Of a stretch of 64,000 nt of DNA, positions 1-8,842 are shown piece by piece. Both the position numbers and the translations under genes were made by a program. Origin of the DNA: Eleftheria terrae (GTDB lineage Bacteria; Pseudomonadota; Gammaproteobacteria; Burkholderiales; Burkholderiaceae_C); assembly GCF_030419005.1 (NCBI RefSeq), contig NZ_CP106951.1:4898001-4962000 (forward strand), given 5' to 3'. The notes beneath the pieces were generated by a model. The model was not told the origin of the DNA and did no database searches. It saw only the letters and a program-made list of their open reading frames with translations. Within the stretch, counting starts at the first letter, position 1. Every line of letters starts with the position of its first letter.

Positions 1-706
1 CCCGGTGGCTCCGCCGGGTTTCGAGGGCCACTCCGAGCATGGGGTGCCGGTGAAGGAAAAAGGCGGCTACCTTCATGCGCTGGAAGGCCCCTATGGAGAC
101 CACACGGGCTACTACAACGAGCAAGACTGGTTTCCGGTGTTCGAGGTCCAGCGCATCACGATGCGCCAGAACCCGATCTACCACTCCACCTACACCGGCA
201 AGCCGCCGGACGAGCCGGCCGTGCTCGGCGTGGCCTTGAACGAGGTCTTCGTGCCGATCCTGCAGAAGCAGTTCCCGGAGATCGTCGACTTCTACCTGCC
301 GCCTGAGGGTTGCAGCTACCGGATGGCCATCATCAGCATCAAGAAGAGCTACCCGGGGCATGCCAAGCGCCTGATGTTCGGCCTGTGGAGCTTCCTGCGG
401 CAGTTCATGTACACCAAGTTCATCGTGGTGACCGACGAGGACGTCAACATCCGCGACTGGAAGGACGTGATCTGGGCCATCACCACCCGCGTGGACCCGG
501 GCCGCGACACCACCCTGGTGAGCAACACGCCGATCGACTACCTGGACTTCGCCTCGCCGGTCTCCGGCCTGGGCGGCAAGATGGGACTGGACGCGACCAA
601 CAAATGGCCCGGCGAGAGCGACCGTGAATGGGGCCGGCTGATCACGATGGACGTGGAGGTCGAACGCCGGGTGGAGGATCTGTTCGGCCGCCTGATGGCG
701 GGTTGA
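1..706 (+). CDS. ubiD: UbiD family decarboxylase, 3' part
   Basis: This is the C-terminal 234 or so residues of 3-octaprenyl-4-hydroxybenzoate carboxy-lyase, the prenylated-FMN enzyme that decarboxylates the ubiquinone head group precursor. The frame is open from the first bases of the window, so the gene is cut by the window edge. The full family protein is about 490-520 residues. Visible family motifs are [11 protein letters not shown] near the beginning, [16 protein letters not shown] in the middle and [20 protein letters not shown] near the end. The flavin is made by UbiX, which is not in the window. Only the missing N-terminus limits the call; the family assignment itself is secure. Confidence 0.95.
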   Translation, partial: PVAPPGFEGHSEHGVPVKEKGGYLHALEGPYGDHTGYYNEQDWFPVFEVQRITMRQNPIYHSTYTGKPPDEPAVLGVALNEVFVPILQKQFPEIVDFYLPPEGCSYRMAIISIKKSYPGHAKRLMFGLWSFLRQFMYTKFIVVTDEDVNIRDWKDVIWAITTRVDPGRDTTLVSNTPIDYLDFASPVSGLGGKMGLDATNKWPGESDREWGRLITMDVEVERRVEDLFGRLMAG

Positions 707-793
707 GCCGACATGACCGCGGGGCACGCACTGCCTGCCCCGCGGCCATCAGCAGCCCCAATGAATTTCTCGCGGTTCATTGGAAAGCCGCAC

Positions 794-822
794 TTGATCA
801 AACCCGGGGGACTGCGTATCTT
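794..822 (+). promoter_or_regulatory. Sigma70-type promoter for candidate small RNA
   Basis: TTGATC at 794-799 and TATCTT at 817-822 are separated by exactly 17 bases. No coding start follows within a sensible distance. A transcript would begin near 829 and run into the hairpin at 921-949. This is a sequence match only. Confidence 0.4.
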
Positions 823-828
823 TGAGTC

Positions 829-955
829 GTCTGCTTTGCAGGCATTTCAATTGCGCAGTCTCTGCGCGCAGGAGTCCCGGACTTCAAAACTTCGGCGCTC
901 CGATGTGGTGTGAACCACGGCCCCTCCCGGCCTTCGAGGCCCGGAGGGGTTTCTA
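829..955 (+). ncRNA. Candidate small regulatory RNA of about 125 nt
   Basis: The gap between ubiD and the convergent mscS holds no convincing ORF, but it carries a promoter-like pair, three consecutive hairpins and a terminator. Hairpins are GCGCAG/CTGCGC (853-867), GTGG/CCAC (905-918) and the terminator stem (921-949). It does not match any RNA family I can name; 6S, tmRNA and RNase P patterns are not evident. It could instead be a processed ubiD 3' UTR. Confidence 0.4.
921..955 (+). terminator. Rho-independent terminator
   Basis: CCCCTCC-C-GGCC pairs with GGCC-C-GGAGGGG around a TTCGA loop, giving a long GC stem with one internal mismatch, and TTTCTATTT follows. It would end transcripts from ubiD or from the candidate small RNA. 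Confidence 0.7.
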
Positions 956-981
956 TTTGCAGGGCCCGCGGCGCCGGTGTG

Positions 982-2142
982 TCATTGCATCGAGCGCGAC
1001 GGCGGTCGCTCGAATCCGTTGCCGCGACTCGGCCGATGCGGTTCTGCCTCGGCGCTGTCGGTGCCTCTCGACGACTCCCTGACGATCACGGTACGGGTCG
1101 GGAAGGCGAATTCCACGCCCAGTTCCTGCAGGCCGCGCATCAGGTCGAGGTTGATCTTCTGCTGCAGGTCCATGTACAAGTTGTAGCCTGGATCAAGGAC
1201 GATGTAGACCACCTCGTAGTCGAGCGAGCTCTCGCCGAAGCCCTGCAGGTGCGCGCGGTCGAAGCGCACCTTGTCGTTCGTTTCGACGATGCGCTTGACC
1301 AGCGCCGGAATGGCCTCTGCCTGCTCGGGCGTGGTGTCGTAGGTGACGCCGAACTTGAAGACGATGCGGCGCTCGGTCAGCCGCTTGTAGTTGCTGATGG
1401 TCTGCTTCAGCAGGTCGGTGTTGGAGACCACCACCTGCTCGCCGCTCAGGGCCCGGATGCGCGTGCTCTTCACCCCGACATGCTCGACGGTGCCCGACGT
1501 GCCGTTGACAACGATGAAGTCGCCCACCTCGAACGGCTTGTCCACCGCGATGGACAGCGAGGCGAACAGATCTCCCAGCACGTTCTGCACCGCCAGCGCC
1601 ACCGCGATGCCGCCGACCCCAAGGCTGGCCACGAAGGCGGTGATGTTGACCCCCATGTTCGACAGCATGGCCAGCAGCGCCACTGCCCACAGCAGCGTTC
1701 GCAGGCCCCAGGACATCAGGGTGGCAGAGGCGCTGACCTGCGTCATGCCGGCCGACGCATGCCGCTCGACATAGCGTTGCAGGCCGATGCTCACCGCACG
1801 ATTGGCCCACAGCGCGAACTGCAGCGCCAGCGCGACGAACCAGAGGTGGCCGACACGTGCGCTCCAGCGCTCCGGCAGGTCGAGCAGGCCGAGGCCGATC
1901 AGCAGGGCCGCCACGGCGATCAGGCTGCGACTGGTATGGCTGAGCAGGTCGACCAGGAAGCCGTCGATGCGGTGCCCGCCCCGGCTGGAAATGGCGCGCG
2001 CGCGCCGGGTGGCGAGGCTGAGCGCGAGGCTCATGGCCAGATAGCTGCCGAGCGTGGCGGCACACACCAGTGCCCAGTTGCCAAGGGAAATGCCGAGCAG
2101 CTCGGTATCGGCCAGCCAGCCGCGAAGGGCGTGTCCATCCAT
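982..2142 (-). CDS. MscS-family mechanosensitive ion channel
   Basis: An inner-membrane small-conductance mechanosensitive channel homologue of 386 residues. Such channels release solutes on hypo-osmotic shock. About five hydrophobic helices occupy residues 18-195. The pore-lining helix is the Gly/Ala-rich stretch ending in LAVQNVLGDLFAS, followed by the beta-domain (VGDFIVVNGTSGTVEHVGV) and a mixed C-terminal domain. The start was set at the ATG at 2142 because AAAGG lies upstream at the right spacing; a start 13 codons further upstream has no better support. It converges on the candidate small RNA. The gated solute cannot be read from sequence. Confidence 0.9.
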   Translation of the reverse strand: MDGHALRGWLADTELLGISLGNWALVCAATLGSYLAMSLALSLATRRARAISSRGGHRIDGFLVDLLSHTSRSLIAVAALLIGLGLLDLPERWSARVGHLWFVALALQFALWANRAVSIGLQRYVERHASAGMTQVSASATLMSWGLRTLLWAVALLAMLSNMGVNITAFVASLGVGGIAVALAVQNVLGDLFASLSIAVDKPFEVGDFIVVNGTSGTVEHVGVKSTRIRALSGEQVVVSNTDLLKQTISNYKRLTERRIVFKFGVTYDTTPEQAEAIPALVKRIVETNDKVRFDRAHLQGFGESSLDYEVVYIVLDPGYNLYMDLQQKINLDLMRGLQELGVEFAFPTRTVIVRESSRGTDSAEAEPHRPSRGNGFERPPSRSMQ

Positions 2143-2240
2143 GCGTCTTACCTTTCTCAAGGAAACCCACGCGATGTTCACGCAGCTGCGCCCGTCCGGC
2201 TGTCGGCCGGAGGACGACAGGACGGGGCGGCTTCTTTTGC

Positions 2241-2261
2241 CCGGGCCGTCCAGCGGCCCGG
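2241..2261 (-). terminator. Hairpin after the DUF218 gene
   Basis: CCGGGCCG and CGGCCCGG form a perfect 8-bp stem with a 5-base loop just past the stop of the 2266-3084 gene. There is no U-tract, so terminator function is uncertain. Confidence 0.35.
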
Positions 2262-2265
2262 AGGC

Positions 2266-3084
2266 TCAGCTGCCGGCTGCCAGGCCGAGCAACTCGCGCA
2301 GGGCGATGCGGTTCTGCTGCAGCCCTTCGGTGCTGGGCAGCCAGTCGGTCGCCTCCATGCGACGGCGTGCGAAGACCCCGACCGGTGCCGCCGTGACGGT
2401 GACGTCGGCGCCCAGCGCCTCCTCGAACGCGCGCACCGCGCGGCGCATGTGCCATCCATGGGTCACCAGCAACACCTTGCGCACCCCCGACTCCTTGAGC
2501 AAGGGCGCGGTGCGCCGGGCGTTTTCACGGGTGTCGCGCGACTGGTCCTCGATCCAGCGGAGGCTGCGGCCGTATTCCTGCTGCACGATGCGCTCGGCAA
2601 TGCGGGCTTCGGCCGGGCTTTCATTGGCCTGGGCCCAGCCCAGGCCGCCGGAGAAACCCAGCGGCAGGTTCAAGGTGCGCGACAACCAGACGCCATAGCG
2701 CAGGCGCTCGAAGGAAGTGGGCGTCAGGTCGGAGACGCCATACTCCGGCGCCCGCGGCTTCATGCCACCGCCCAGCACGATCACGGCGATGCCGCCGTCC
2801 TTGCCACCGCTCTTGGCGTGGGTCTTCACTTCGTTCTGCAGCTGCTCCAGGTCGATCGGGCCGAGCGCCTCCGGCGCGCGCAGCACGTAGGTCTGCAGCA
2901 GCCGGGCGAAGCCGTGCGTGGAGGTCAGCCACATGGCCAGTGCGCTCAGCAGCACCAGCGTGGCACCGAGCACCCGGCGCGGCAGGATCTGCCGGACGCC
3001 GATGAGCATGAGCACGATCAGCGAAGCCGGTGGCAGCAGCAGCGCGGTCAGCACCGGTTTGTAGGGGGCGAGGACGTCCAGCAT
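2266..3084 (-). CDS. YdcF/ElyC-like DUF218 membrane protein
   Basis: 272 residues. Two N-terminal hydrophobic helices (about 9-32 and 38-56) are followed by a DUF218 domain that starts at the VIVLGGG strand near residue 100 and includes TRENARRTA and LLVTHGWHMRRA, typical of the SanA/ElyC/YdcF group. These proteins are linked to envelope and peptidoglycan precursor homeostasis, but the reaction is unsettled. It lies 13 bp downstream of the flavoprotein gene on the same strand, so the two are probably co-transcribed. Confidence 0.85.
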   Translation of the reverse strand: MLDVLAPYKPVLTALLLPPASLIVLMLIGVRQILPRRVLGATLVLLSALAMWLTSTHGFARLLQTYVLRAPEALGPIDLEQLQNEVKTHAKSGGKDGGIAVIVLGGGMKPRAPEYGVSDLTPTSFERLRYGVWLSRTLNLPLGFSGGLGWAQANESPAEARIAERIVQQEYGRSLRWIEDQSRDTRENARRTAPLLKESGVRKVLLVTHGWHMRRAVRAFEEALGADVTVTAAPVGVFARRRMEATDWLPSTEGLQQNRIALRELLGLAAGS

Positions 3085-3097
3085 GGCAAGCGAGAGC

Positions 3098-4273
3098 TTA
3101 AAAGGGCAGCAGCTTACGCCAGCCGCGGGTCAACACGCTAGCGGCGATGTAGCGGGCATACGCCGGATAGCCCAGTTCGTCGGCCATCAGGTCCATGTGG
3201 CGGGCGGGCGCGTGGCGCAGCCGAGGCAATGCGTACAGGAACAAGGCCTCGCACGCTCGTGGAAACATCAGCTGGCGCAGGCCGCGTGCAATGCGGAAGT
3301 CGGCCACCAGCCGGCGGTAACGTGGCAGGTAGGCCGCCAGCGGCGAGCCCGACTTCCCCAGCGCCTCCTGCACCGAGAGCGCGGCCTCGCGGCCACTGAG
3401 CATCGCGAAGGCAATGCCTTCGCCGGTGATGGGCTCCACCAGACCGGCGGCGTCGCCGCACAGGATCACCCGGTCGCGGCCTGGCGTTCTCAGGCAGTCG
3501 CCATAAGGAATGTGATGGCCCTTGATGCGCGCCGCCGGCAGGCCCAGGAAGCGCCGCTGCACGAAAGCCTCGAAGTCCTGGCGCAGCCGCGGGTTGTGCG
3601 GCAGCAGGCCACCCAAGCCCACCGTCAGCGTCTCGCGCTTGGGAAAGATCCAGCCATAGCCCCAGCGTGCGACGCCGAGGTGGATCTCCGGCGCGCTCAC
3701 TCCATCGGCACCCTCGAACTCCCGCGGGACTTCCATCTCCAGGCCCAGCGCAATCGTGTCGGGATTGAAGGAGCGGCCGAACAGGCCACGGGCGACGGCG
3801 CTGCGTACGCCGTCGGCACCGATCAGGGCGCGTGCGCTGAAGCGGCGGCCGTCGTCCAGCTGCACGGCGGCCTCGCCGGCGTTGATATGGCGCACGCGCT
3901 GGCCAAGGTGGAGCTGCACGCCCGCCGCTTCGGCCTGCTGCAGCAACAAATGGTCGAAGCGACTGCGGCAGGTGAACTGCAGCAACTGCCGGTCATGCAC
4001 TTCATTGAGCAGGTGGCCTTGCCGGCCGAACAGGCGCAGTCCGTGGGCCCGGGCTTCGATCGTGTCGTCCCAGCCTCGATCGAAGACGCTGGCGTAGACC
4101 TTGGCCGCGCGCAAGGTGAGCAGCCCGCCGCACAGTTTGTCGCGCGGGAAGCGTGCCTGGTCCAGCAAGGCCACCCTCAGTCCTTGGCGCGCCGCGGTGC
4201 ATGCCGCGGCCGATCCCGCCGGGCCGCCACCGACGACGATGAGGTCAAAGCTGGTCTTGCTGGTGCTGGGCAC
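3098..4273 (-). CDS. Geranylgeranyl-reductase-family FAD oxidoreductase
   Basis: About 391 residues from a GTG start. The Rossmann motif VVGGGPAGSAAA sits near the N-terminus, the KLCGGLL signature of geranylgeranyl reductase-type flavoproteins follows, and GDAAGLVEPITGEGIAFA is the second FAD motif. Family members reduce isoprenoid double bonds or act as other FAD-dependent hydroxylases/reductases; the substrate here is unknown. The start is uncertain. The frame stays open upstream to 4462, but no internal ATG gives a normal N-terminus and the GTG at 4273 is the closest start to the FAD fold, without a strong ribosome site. It diverges from msrA. Confidence 0.75.
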   Translation of the reverse strand: MPSTSKTSFDLIVVGGGPAGSAAACTAARQGLRVALLDQARFPRDKLCGGLLTLRAAKVYASVFDRGWDDTIEARAHGLRLFGRQGHLLNEVHDRQLLQFTCRSRFDHLLLQQAEAAGVQLHLGQRVRHINAGEAAVQLDDGRRFSARALIGADGVRSAVARGLFGRSFNPDTIALGLEMEVPREFEGADGVSAPEIHLGVARWGYGWIFPKRETLTVGLGGLLPHNPRLRQDFEAFVQRRFLGLPAARIKGHHIPYGDCLRTPGRDRVILCGDAAGLVEPITGEGIAFAMLSGREAALSVQEALGKSGSPLAAYLPRYRRLVADFRIARGLRQLMFPRACEALFLYALPRLRHAPARHMDLMADELGYPAYARYIAASVLTRGWRKLLPF

Positions 4274-4434
4274 GATGGGCAGCGATTGTGGGGAAACCGC
4301 TGCATGATGCTGTTGCAGGAGGTGAATGTCGGTGATCGCAATGACGCCCGGGGCACCACGACGCCTCTTGCGTGGCCTGCTATGCTCGGCGTGCACCGCG
4401 TCAGCCGCGAGTGCAAGCTCCATCAAGGGTGCCC

Positions 4435-5013
4435 ATGGACCACAACGACCACAGCCAAACATCTGCCGGGTCGGGCCGGCGCGAAACCATCTACCTGGCC
4501 GGCGGCTGCTTCTGGTGCCTGGAGGCCGTCTTTGACCGCGTCGACGGCGTGCTCGACGTGGAGTCGGGTTATTCGAACGGGGCGGTCGTGCAGCCGAGCT
4601 ATGAACAGGTCTGCAGCGGCGAGACCGGGCATGCGGAGGTGGTGCGGCTGGAGTTCGATCCCGGCCGCATCTCGCTGCGTGAGCTGCTGGAGATCTTCTT
4701 TGTCATCCACGACCCGACCACGCTGAACCGTCAGGGCAACGATGTCGGCACCCAGTACCGCTCCGGCATCTATGTCTCGACGCCGCAGCAGCAAGAGGTG
4801 GCCCGGGCCGTGATGGACGAACTCGCCGGCAGCGGGACGCTGCCTGGCCCCCTGGTCACCGAGCTTGAACCGGTGGACAACTACTGGCCGGCCGAGGCCT
4901 ACCACCAGAACTATTTCGAGAACCATCCCGGCCAGGGCTATTGCGCGTTTGTCGTTGCGCCGAAGGTCGAGAAGTTCCGCCGCACCTTCGCCAGCCGGCT
5001 GCGCCGCGCCTGA
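4435..5013 (+). CDS. msrA: Peptide-methionine (S)-S-oxide reductase MsrA
   Basis: 192 residues. MsrA reduces methionine-S-sulfoxide in oxidised proteins using thioredoxin. The catalytic motif GGCFWCLEAVF carries the nucleophilic Cys near residue 24, and DPTTLNRQGNDVGTQYRS is the conserved substrate-binding segment. The start at the ATG following AAGGGTGCCC was preferred over one 21 codons upstream, which adds an Arg-rich tail that does not look like MsrA. The upstream region contains TGCTATGCT (4378-4386), an extended -10-like sequence. The flavoprotein gene lies divergently upstream. Confidence 0.97.
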   Translation: MDHNDHSQTSAGSGRRETIYLAGGCFWCLEAVFDRVDGVLDVESGYSNGAVVQPSYEQVCSGETGHAEVVRLEFDPGRISLRELLEIFFVIHDPTTLNRQGNDVGTQYRSGIYVSTPQQQEVARAVMDELAGSGTLPGPLVTELEPVDNYWPAEAYHQNYFENHPGQGYCAFVVAPKVEKFRRTFASRLRRA

Positions 5014-5037
5014 GCCGGCGGCCAGCGTCGATTGCCC

Positions 5038-5409
5038 ATGTCCCGCCCGCCTTCCTCGCGCCCCTTGCGCCTGTCGGCACCGGCCGCCTGGCTGCTGGTG
5101 GCCGCCTTGTTGCTGGCGCAGGCGCTGGGGCTGGCGCACCGGGTGCACCACGGCAGCGGGCAGGCCGCGCGGTCGGCAGCCGCGCTGCCCTCGGTGCAGG
5201 CGAGCGTTTCGAAGAGCCTGTTTGGCCACCTGGCTGGCGACACCGCCTGTCCGCTGTATGACCATGCGGCCAGCGGCGATGCCGGCGTCTGGCAGCCGGC
5301 GGCCCTGCCGGTCCTGGAGGTCGGCGCCACGCCGCTGCTGGCGCCGGTGCAGGGATGCGCTCCGGCGGCCGGCCGTGCCTACGACGCGCGCGCTCCGCCG
5401 CGGGCCTGA
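5038..5409 (+). CDS. DUF2946-like small exported or membrane protein
   Basis: 123 residues. One hydrophobic helix (about 12-33) acts as signal or anchor, then a histidine-bearing segment HRVHHG and a later LFGHLAGDTACPLYDHAA with Cys and His. The LFGH...C.LYD pattern is what I associate with DUF2946 proteins, which often precede TonB receptors for metals. It sits 24 bp after msrA and about 108 bp before the receptor. A function as periplasmic metal ligand is inference from the His/Cys residues and the neighbour. Confidence 0.65.
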   Translation: MSRPPSSRPLRLSAPAAWLLVAALLLAQALGLAHRVHHGSGQAARSAAALPSVQASVSKSLFGHLAGDTACPLYDHAASGDAGVWQPAALPVLEVGATPLLAPVQGCAPAAGRAYDARAPPRA

Positions 5410-5517
5410 CGCTTCCTGATGAACCGTCCCCGCCGGCCGCCTGCAGAGGCAGCCGGCGGGCGCCTGCCTTGTTCTGGCGGCAGCCCTTGAGTCTGCCGCC
5501 CGCCTTGCCTTTCCATC

Positions 5518-7584
5518 ATGAAACTTCGTTCTTCCGGGCGCGATGCGCGCCTGCCTGCCCTGGCCGCCTGCGCGGCCTTCGTCTCGCTGGCCGTCGAGGC
5601 ACAAACCGCCAACACCGGCCCCACGCCGGCTGCCGACACCCGCCTGCCGCCGGTGGTCGTCACCGGCAATCCCTTACGTGCGAGCGAACCCGTGGCGCCT
5701 TCCAGCGTGCTGTCCGGGCCGGCCCTGCAGTTGCGGCGTGGCTCCACCCTCGGTGAAACGCTCAATGGCCTGCCGGGTGTCGCTGCCAGCTACTTCGGGC
5801 CGAATGCCAATCGCCCGGTCATCCGCGGCCTCGACGGCGACCGCATCCGCGTGCTCAACAACTCCGGTGCTGCACTGGACGCCTCCAGCCTCAGCTTCGA
5901 CCATGCAGTGCCCATCGACCCGCTGGTGGTCGAGCGCGTCGAGGTGTTGCGCGGCCCGGCAGCGCTGCTGTACGGCGGCAGCGCGATGGGCGGCGTGGTG
6001 AACACCATCGACAACCGCATTCCACGGGCGCCGGTCACCGGCGTGGGCGGCAGCGGCGAGCTGCGCTATGGTGGCGCCGATCGCGAGCGCGGTGCCAGCG
6101 CCATGGTGGAGGCAGGTAACGGCCGCCTGGCAGTGCATGCCGATGCCTTCCATCGCGACACCGACGACCTGCATGTGCCGCGCTTCAGGCCGCGGGCCGA
6201 TGGCGCCGAGCTGCCGGCCACCGACCGCATCGCCAATTCGGCGAGCCGCGCGCGTGGCGCCGCGGTGGGCGCGGCCCTCACCTTCGAGCAGGGCCACTTC
6301 GGGATGTCGGTGGATCGCTACGAGAACGACTACGGCGTGGTGGTGGAGCCCGAGGTGACAGTCAAGATGAAGCGGGATCGCTACGCATTCTCCGGCGAGG
6401 TGCGCGGGTTCGACGGCTGGCTGCGGGCCGTCCGGGCACAGTTCAGCCACACCGACTACGGCCATGACGAATACGAGGGCAGCGAGGTCGGCACCCGCTT
6501 CAAGACGGTCGGCAACGATGGCCGCCTGGAGCTGGAGCATGCGCCGCTTGGCCCGCTGCGTGGTGTGCTGGGGCTGCAATTCGAGCGCTCCCGCTTCTCG
6601 GCGCTGGGCGAGGAGGCGTTCGTGCCGGCCACCCATACCCGCCAGGGCGCGCTGTTCGCGGTGGAGGAATGGCCGCTGGCACAGGGCAAGCTCAATGCGG
6701 GCGTGCGATTCGAACGTGCCACTGTGACGTCGCGGGGGGATGCGGCCGGGGCGGAGGAACCTCGCTTCGGCGCGGGCGGCGAGCGCAGCTTCAGCTTGCG
6801 CAGCGGCTCGGTGGGCGGCCTGCTGGAACTCGGTGCAGGCTGGCAACTGGCCGGCAGCCTGAGCCATACCGAGCGAGCGCCGACGTTCTACGAGCTGTTT
6901 GCCGATGGCGTTCATGTGGCCACTGCCGCCTATGAGCGCGGCAACGCCGAGCAGCGCAAGGAGCGCGGCATGAACCTCGACCTGTCGCTGGCCTGGAAGC
7001 AGGGCCCGCACAGCCTGAAGGCCGGAGCCTACAGCAGCCGCTTTTCCAACTTCATCGCGCTGCAGGGCACCGGCGAGACGGTGAGCGAGGCCGGCGAGGA
7101 TGGCGACGCCACCGAGGTGCCCGTCTATGCCTTCGAAGGCGTCAAGGCCCGGTTCTGGGGCCTGGAGCTGGAAGGCAAGCGCCGCCTGGTGGAGTCCGGC
7201 TACACACTGGACCTGGATGGTCGCATCGACACCGTCCGCGCCACCAACCGCGATACCGGCGAGCCGCTGCCGCGCATCGCTCCGGCCCGTGTGGCAATCG
7301 GCCTGGGCTATGCCAAGGGGGGCTGGACAGCGAGGGTGGAGGTGGAACATGCCGCCCGCCAGTCGCGCGTCAGCCACGACGACGTGGCCACTGACAGCCA
7401 CACGCTGCTCAACCTGTCGGGGGGCTATCGCTTCAAGGCCGGTCGCGGCAGTGGCCTGCTGTTCGCCAAGCTGAGCAATGCGACGGACGAGCTGGCCTAC
7501 AACGCCGCCTCGATCCGCACCGTGCGGGAGCTCGCGCCCTTGCCCGGCCGGGCCTTGAAGGTCGGCCTGCGCATGGACTTCTGA
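5518..7584 (+). CDS. TonB-dependent outer-membrane receptor, ZnuD-like
   Basis: 688 residues: signal peptide (about 1-28), plug domain (about 45-165), then a beta-barrel ending in the canonical terminal Phe (LRMDF). The plug motifs RPVIRGLDGDRIRVLNN, SFDHAVPIDPLVVERVEVLRG and GGVVNTIDNRIPR resemble the Neisseria ZnuD zinc receptor group rather than siderophore receptors. The channel would be energised by TonB-ExbBD, which are not encoded here. With the upstream His-rich small protein it forms a likely metal acquisition pair. Zinc as substrate is inferred from similarity of these motifs; copper or heme remain possible. Confidence 0.85.
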   Translation: MKLRSSGRDARLPALAACAAFVSLAVEAQTANTGPTPAADTRLPPVVVTGNPLRASEPVAPSSVLSGPALQLRRGSTLGETLNGLPGVAASYFGPNANRPVIRGLDGDRIRVLNNSGAALDASSLSFDHAVPIDPLVVERVEVLRGPAALLYGGSAMGGVVNTIDNRIPRAPVTGVGGSGELRYGGADRERGASAMVEAGNGRLAVHADAFHRDTDDLHVPRFRPRADGAELPATDRIANSASRARGAAVGAALTFEQGHFGMSVDRYENDYGVVVEPEVTVKMKRDRYAFSGEVRGFDGWLRAVRAQFSHTDYGHDEYEGSEVGTRFKTVGNDGRLELEHAPLGPLRGVLGLQFERSRFSALGEEAFVPATHTRQGALFAVEEWPLAQGKLNAGVRFERATVTSRGDAAGAEEPRFGAGGERSFSLRSGSVGGLLELGAGWQLAGSLSHTERAPTFYELFADGVHVATAAYERGNAEQRKERGMNLDLSLAWKQGPHSLKAGAYSSRFSNFIALQGTGETVSEAGEDGDATEVPVYAFEGVKARFWGLELEGKRRLVESGYTLDLDGRIDTVRATNRDTGEPLPRIAPARVAIGLGYAKGGWTARVEVEHAARQSRVSHDDVATDSHTLLNLSGGYRFKAGRGSGLLFAKLSNATDELAYNAASIRTVRELAPLPGRALKVGLRMDF

Positions 7585-7607
7585 GCCGGCCGCAGCCGGC
7601 CGGCGGG

Positions 7608-8243
7608 TCAGGGAGCCAGGCGCTCCTTGACCCAGCCGCTGTCTTCCAGCCGGTAGCGCAGCCGGTCGTGCAGGCGGGATTTGCGACCCTGCCAGAACTC
7701 CCAGGTATCGGGCACCAGGCGGAAGCCGCCCCAATGCGGCGGCCGGGGCGGCTGCAGCGCAAACTGGGCGCTGTACTTCGCGGCGTTCGCCACCAGCACC
7801 GCGCGGGACGGGATCACCTGGCTCTGCGGCGAAGCCCAGGCGCCCAGGCGGGAGTCCAGCGGCCGGGAGTGGAAGTAGTCGTCCGACTCCTGCTCGCTCA
7901 CCTTCTCCACCTTGCCCTCGATGCGCACCACGCGCTCCAGCTCCACCCAATGGAACTGCAGCGCCGCATGGGGGTTGACGGCCAGCTCGCGGCCCTTGCG
8001 GCTCTCGTAGTTGGTGTACCAGACGATGCCGCGGCTGTCATAGCCCTTGATCAGCACGATGCGGGTGGAGGGCCGGTGGTCGGCTCCCACGGTGGCCAGC
8101 GTCATCGCGTTCGGCTCGGGCACTTCGGCGGCGATGGCTTCCTTCAGCCAGGCGTCGAACTGCTGCAGCGGCTCGCTGCGGGCGGCCGATTCCTCGAGTT
8201 CGGCGCGTTCATAGCTCTTGCGAAGGTCGGCGATGCGGTTCAT
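7608..8243 (-). CDS. pdxH: Pyridoxamine 5'-phosphate oxidase
   Basis: 211 residues, the usual PdxH length. This FMN enzyme oxidises pyridoxine/pyridoxamine 5'-phosphate to pyridoxal 5'-phosphate, the last step of vitamin B6 synthesis and salvage. Visible motifs are [42 protein letters not shown] and the C-terminal [11 protein letters not shown], all characteristic. The ATG at 8243 ([11 protein letters not shown]) is the family start; an upstream in-frame start would add an Arg/Pro-rich tail. Convergent with the TonB receptor. Confidence 0.97.
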   Translation of the reverse strand: MNRIADLRKSYERAELEESAARSEPLQQFDAWLKEAIAAEVPEPNAMTLATVGADHRPSTRIVLIKGYDSRGIVWYTNYESRKGRELAVNPHAALQFHWVELERVVRIEGKVEKVSEQESDDYFHSRPLDSRLGAWASPQSQVIPSRAVLVANAAKYSAQFALQPPRPPHWGGFRLVPDTWEFWQGRKSRLHDRLRYRLEDSGWVKERLAP

Positions 8244-8326
8244 CGCGCCAGTATAGGGAGGCCGGCGTCGCCGAGGCGCAGCGGCTGGCGGCCCATGGCC
8301 ACGACGCTGCAAATTCTTAATAACTG

Positions 8327-8336
8327 CCTTATAAGG
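8327..8336. promoter_or_regulatory. Perfect palindrome upstream of the molybdenum hydroxylase genes
   Basis: CCTTATAAGG, a 10-bp perfect palindrome 38 bp before the iorA-type start, overlaps a -10-like TATAAG in an otherwise GC-rich gap between divergent genes. It could be a promoter element or operator; no regulator can be assigned. Confidence 0.3.
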
Positions 8337-8373
8337 TGCCGTGCTTCATTTGCCCCACTCCGGAGGACTGCGC

Positions 8374-8832
8374 ATGATCCCCATCCAAGTGAACGGCCGC
8401 ACGGTGCAGGTGGACGCCGACCCCGCTACCCCGGTGTTGTGGGCGCTGCGTGACCATCTCGGCCTGACCGGCACCAAGTTCGGCTGCGGAGCCGCGCTGT
8501 GCGGCGCCTGCACGGTGCACCTGGACGGGGAGGCGGTGCGATCGTGCATCACGCCCCTGTCGGCCGTCGAGCGCCAACGCATCACCACCATCGAGGCAAT
8601 GGCGGACGACCGCATCGGCCGTGCGCTCCAATCGGCATGGGTGCGGCATGACGTGGTGCAGTGCGGCTATTGCCAGAGCGGGCAGATCATGAGCGCGGCG
8701 GCCCTGCTGCGTCGCACGCCGCGGCCGAGCGATGCCGACATCGACGCCGCCATGGCCGGCAACATCTGCCGCTGCGGCACCTATGCGCGCATCCGCGCGG
8801 CCATCAAGGACGCCGCCACCGCGCTGGCATGA
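8374..8832 (+). CDS. iorA: Isoquinoline 1-oxidoreductase-type alpha subunit (2Fe-2S)
   Basis: 152 residues. Small subunit of a two-subunit molybdenum hydroxylase. The N-terminal plant-type [2Fe-2S] motif [14 protein letters not shown] and the second cluster motifs [10 protein letters not shown] and [15 protein letters not shown] are complete. It passes electrons from the molybdenum site of the beta subunit. GGAGG lies 7 bp before the ATG, which fixes the start; an in-frame GTG 11 codons upstream lacks this. The beta subunit follows after 10 bp. The natural substrate (an N-heterocycle or aldehyde) cannot be told from sequence. Confidence 0.9.
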   Translation: MIPIQVNGRTVQVDADPATPVLWALRDHLGLTGTKFGCGAALCGACTVHLDGEAVRSCITPLSAVERQRITTIEAMADDRIGRALQSAWVRHDVVQCGYCQSGQIMSAAALLRRTPRPSDADIDAAMAGNICRCGTYARIRAAIKDAATALA

Positions 8833-8842
8833 GGAGCAAGCC

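Noticed and set aside
910..3141. Long plus-strand open frame of 743 codons
   Set aside because: It lies antisense to the MscS and DUF218 genes, is His/Gln/Arg-rich, has no ribosome site and no domain. It is a GC-driven shadow.
3083..4726. Open frame of 547 codons on the plus strand
   Set aside because: It is antisense to the flavoprotein gene and overlaps msrA in another frame; the composition is not protein-like.
5674..7950. Minus-strand open frame of 758 codons
   Set aside because: Antisense to the TonB receptor, which has clear family motifs along its whole length.
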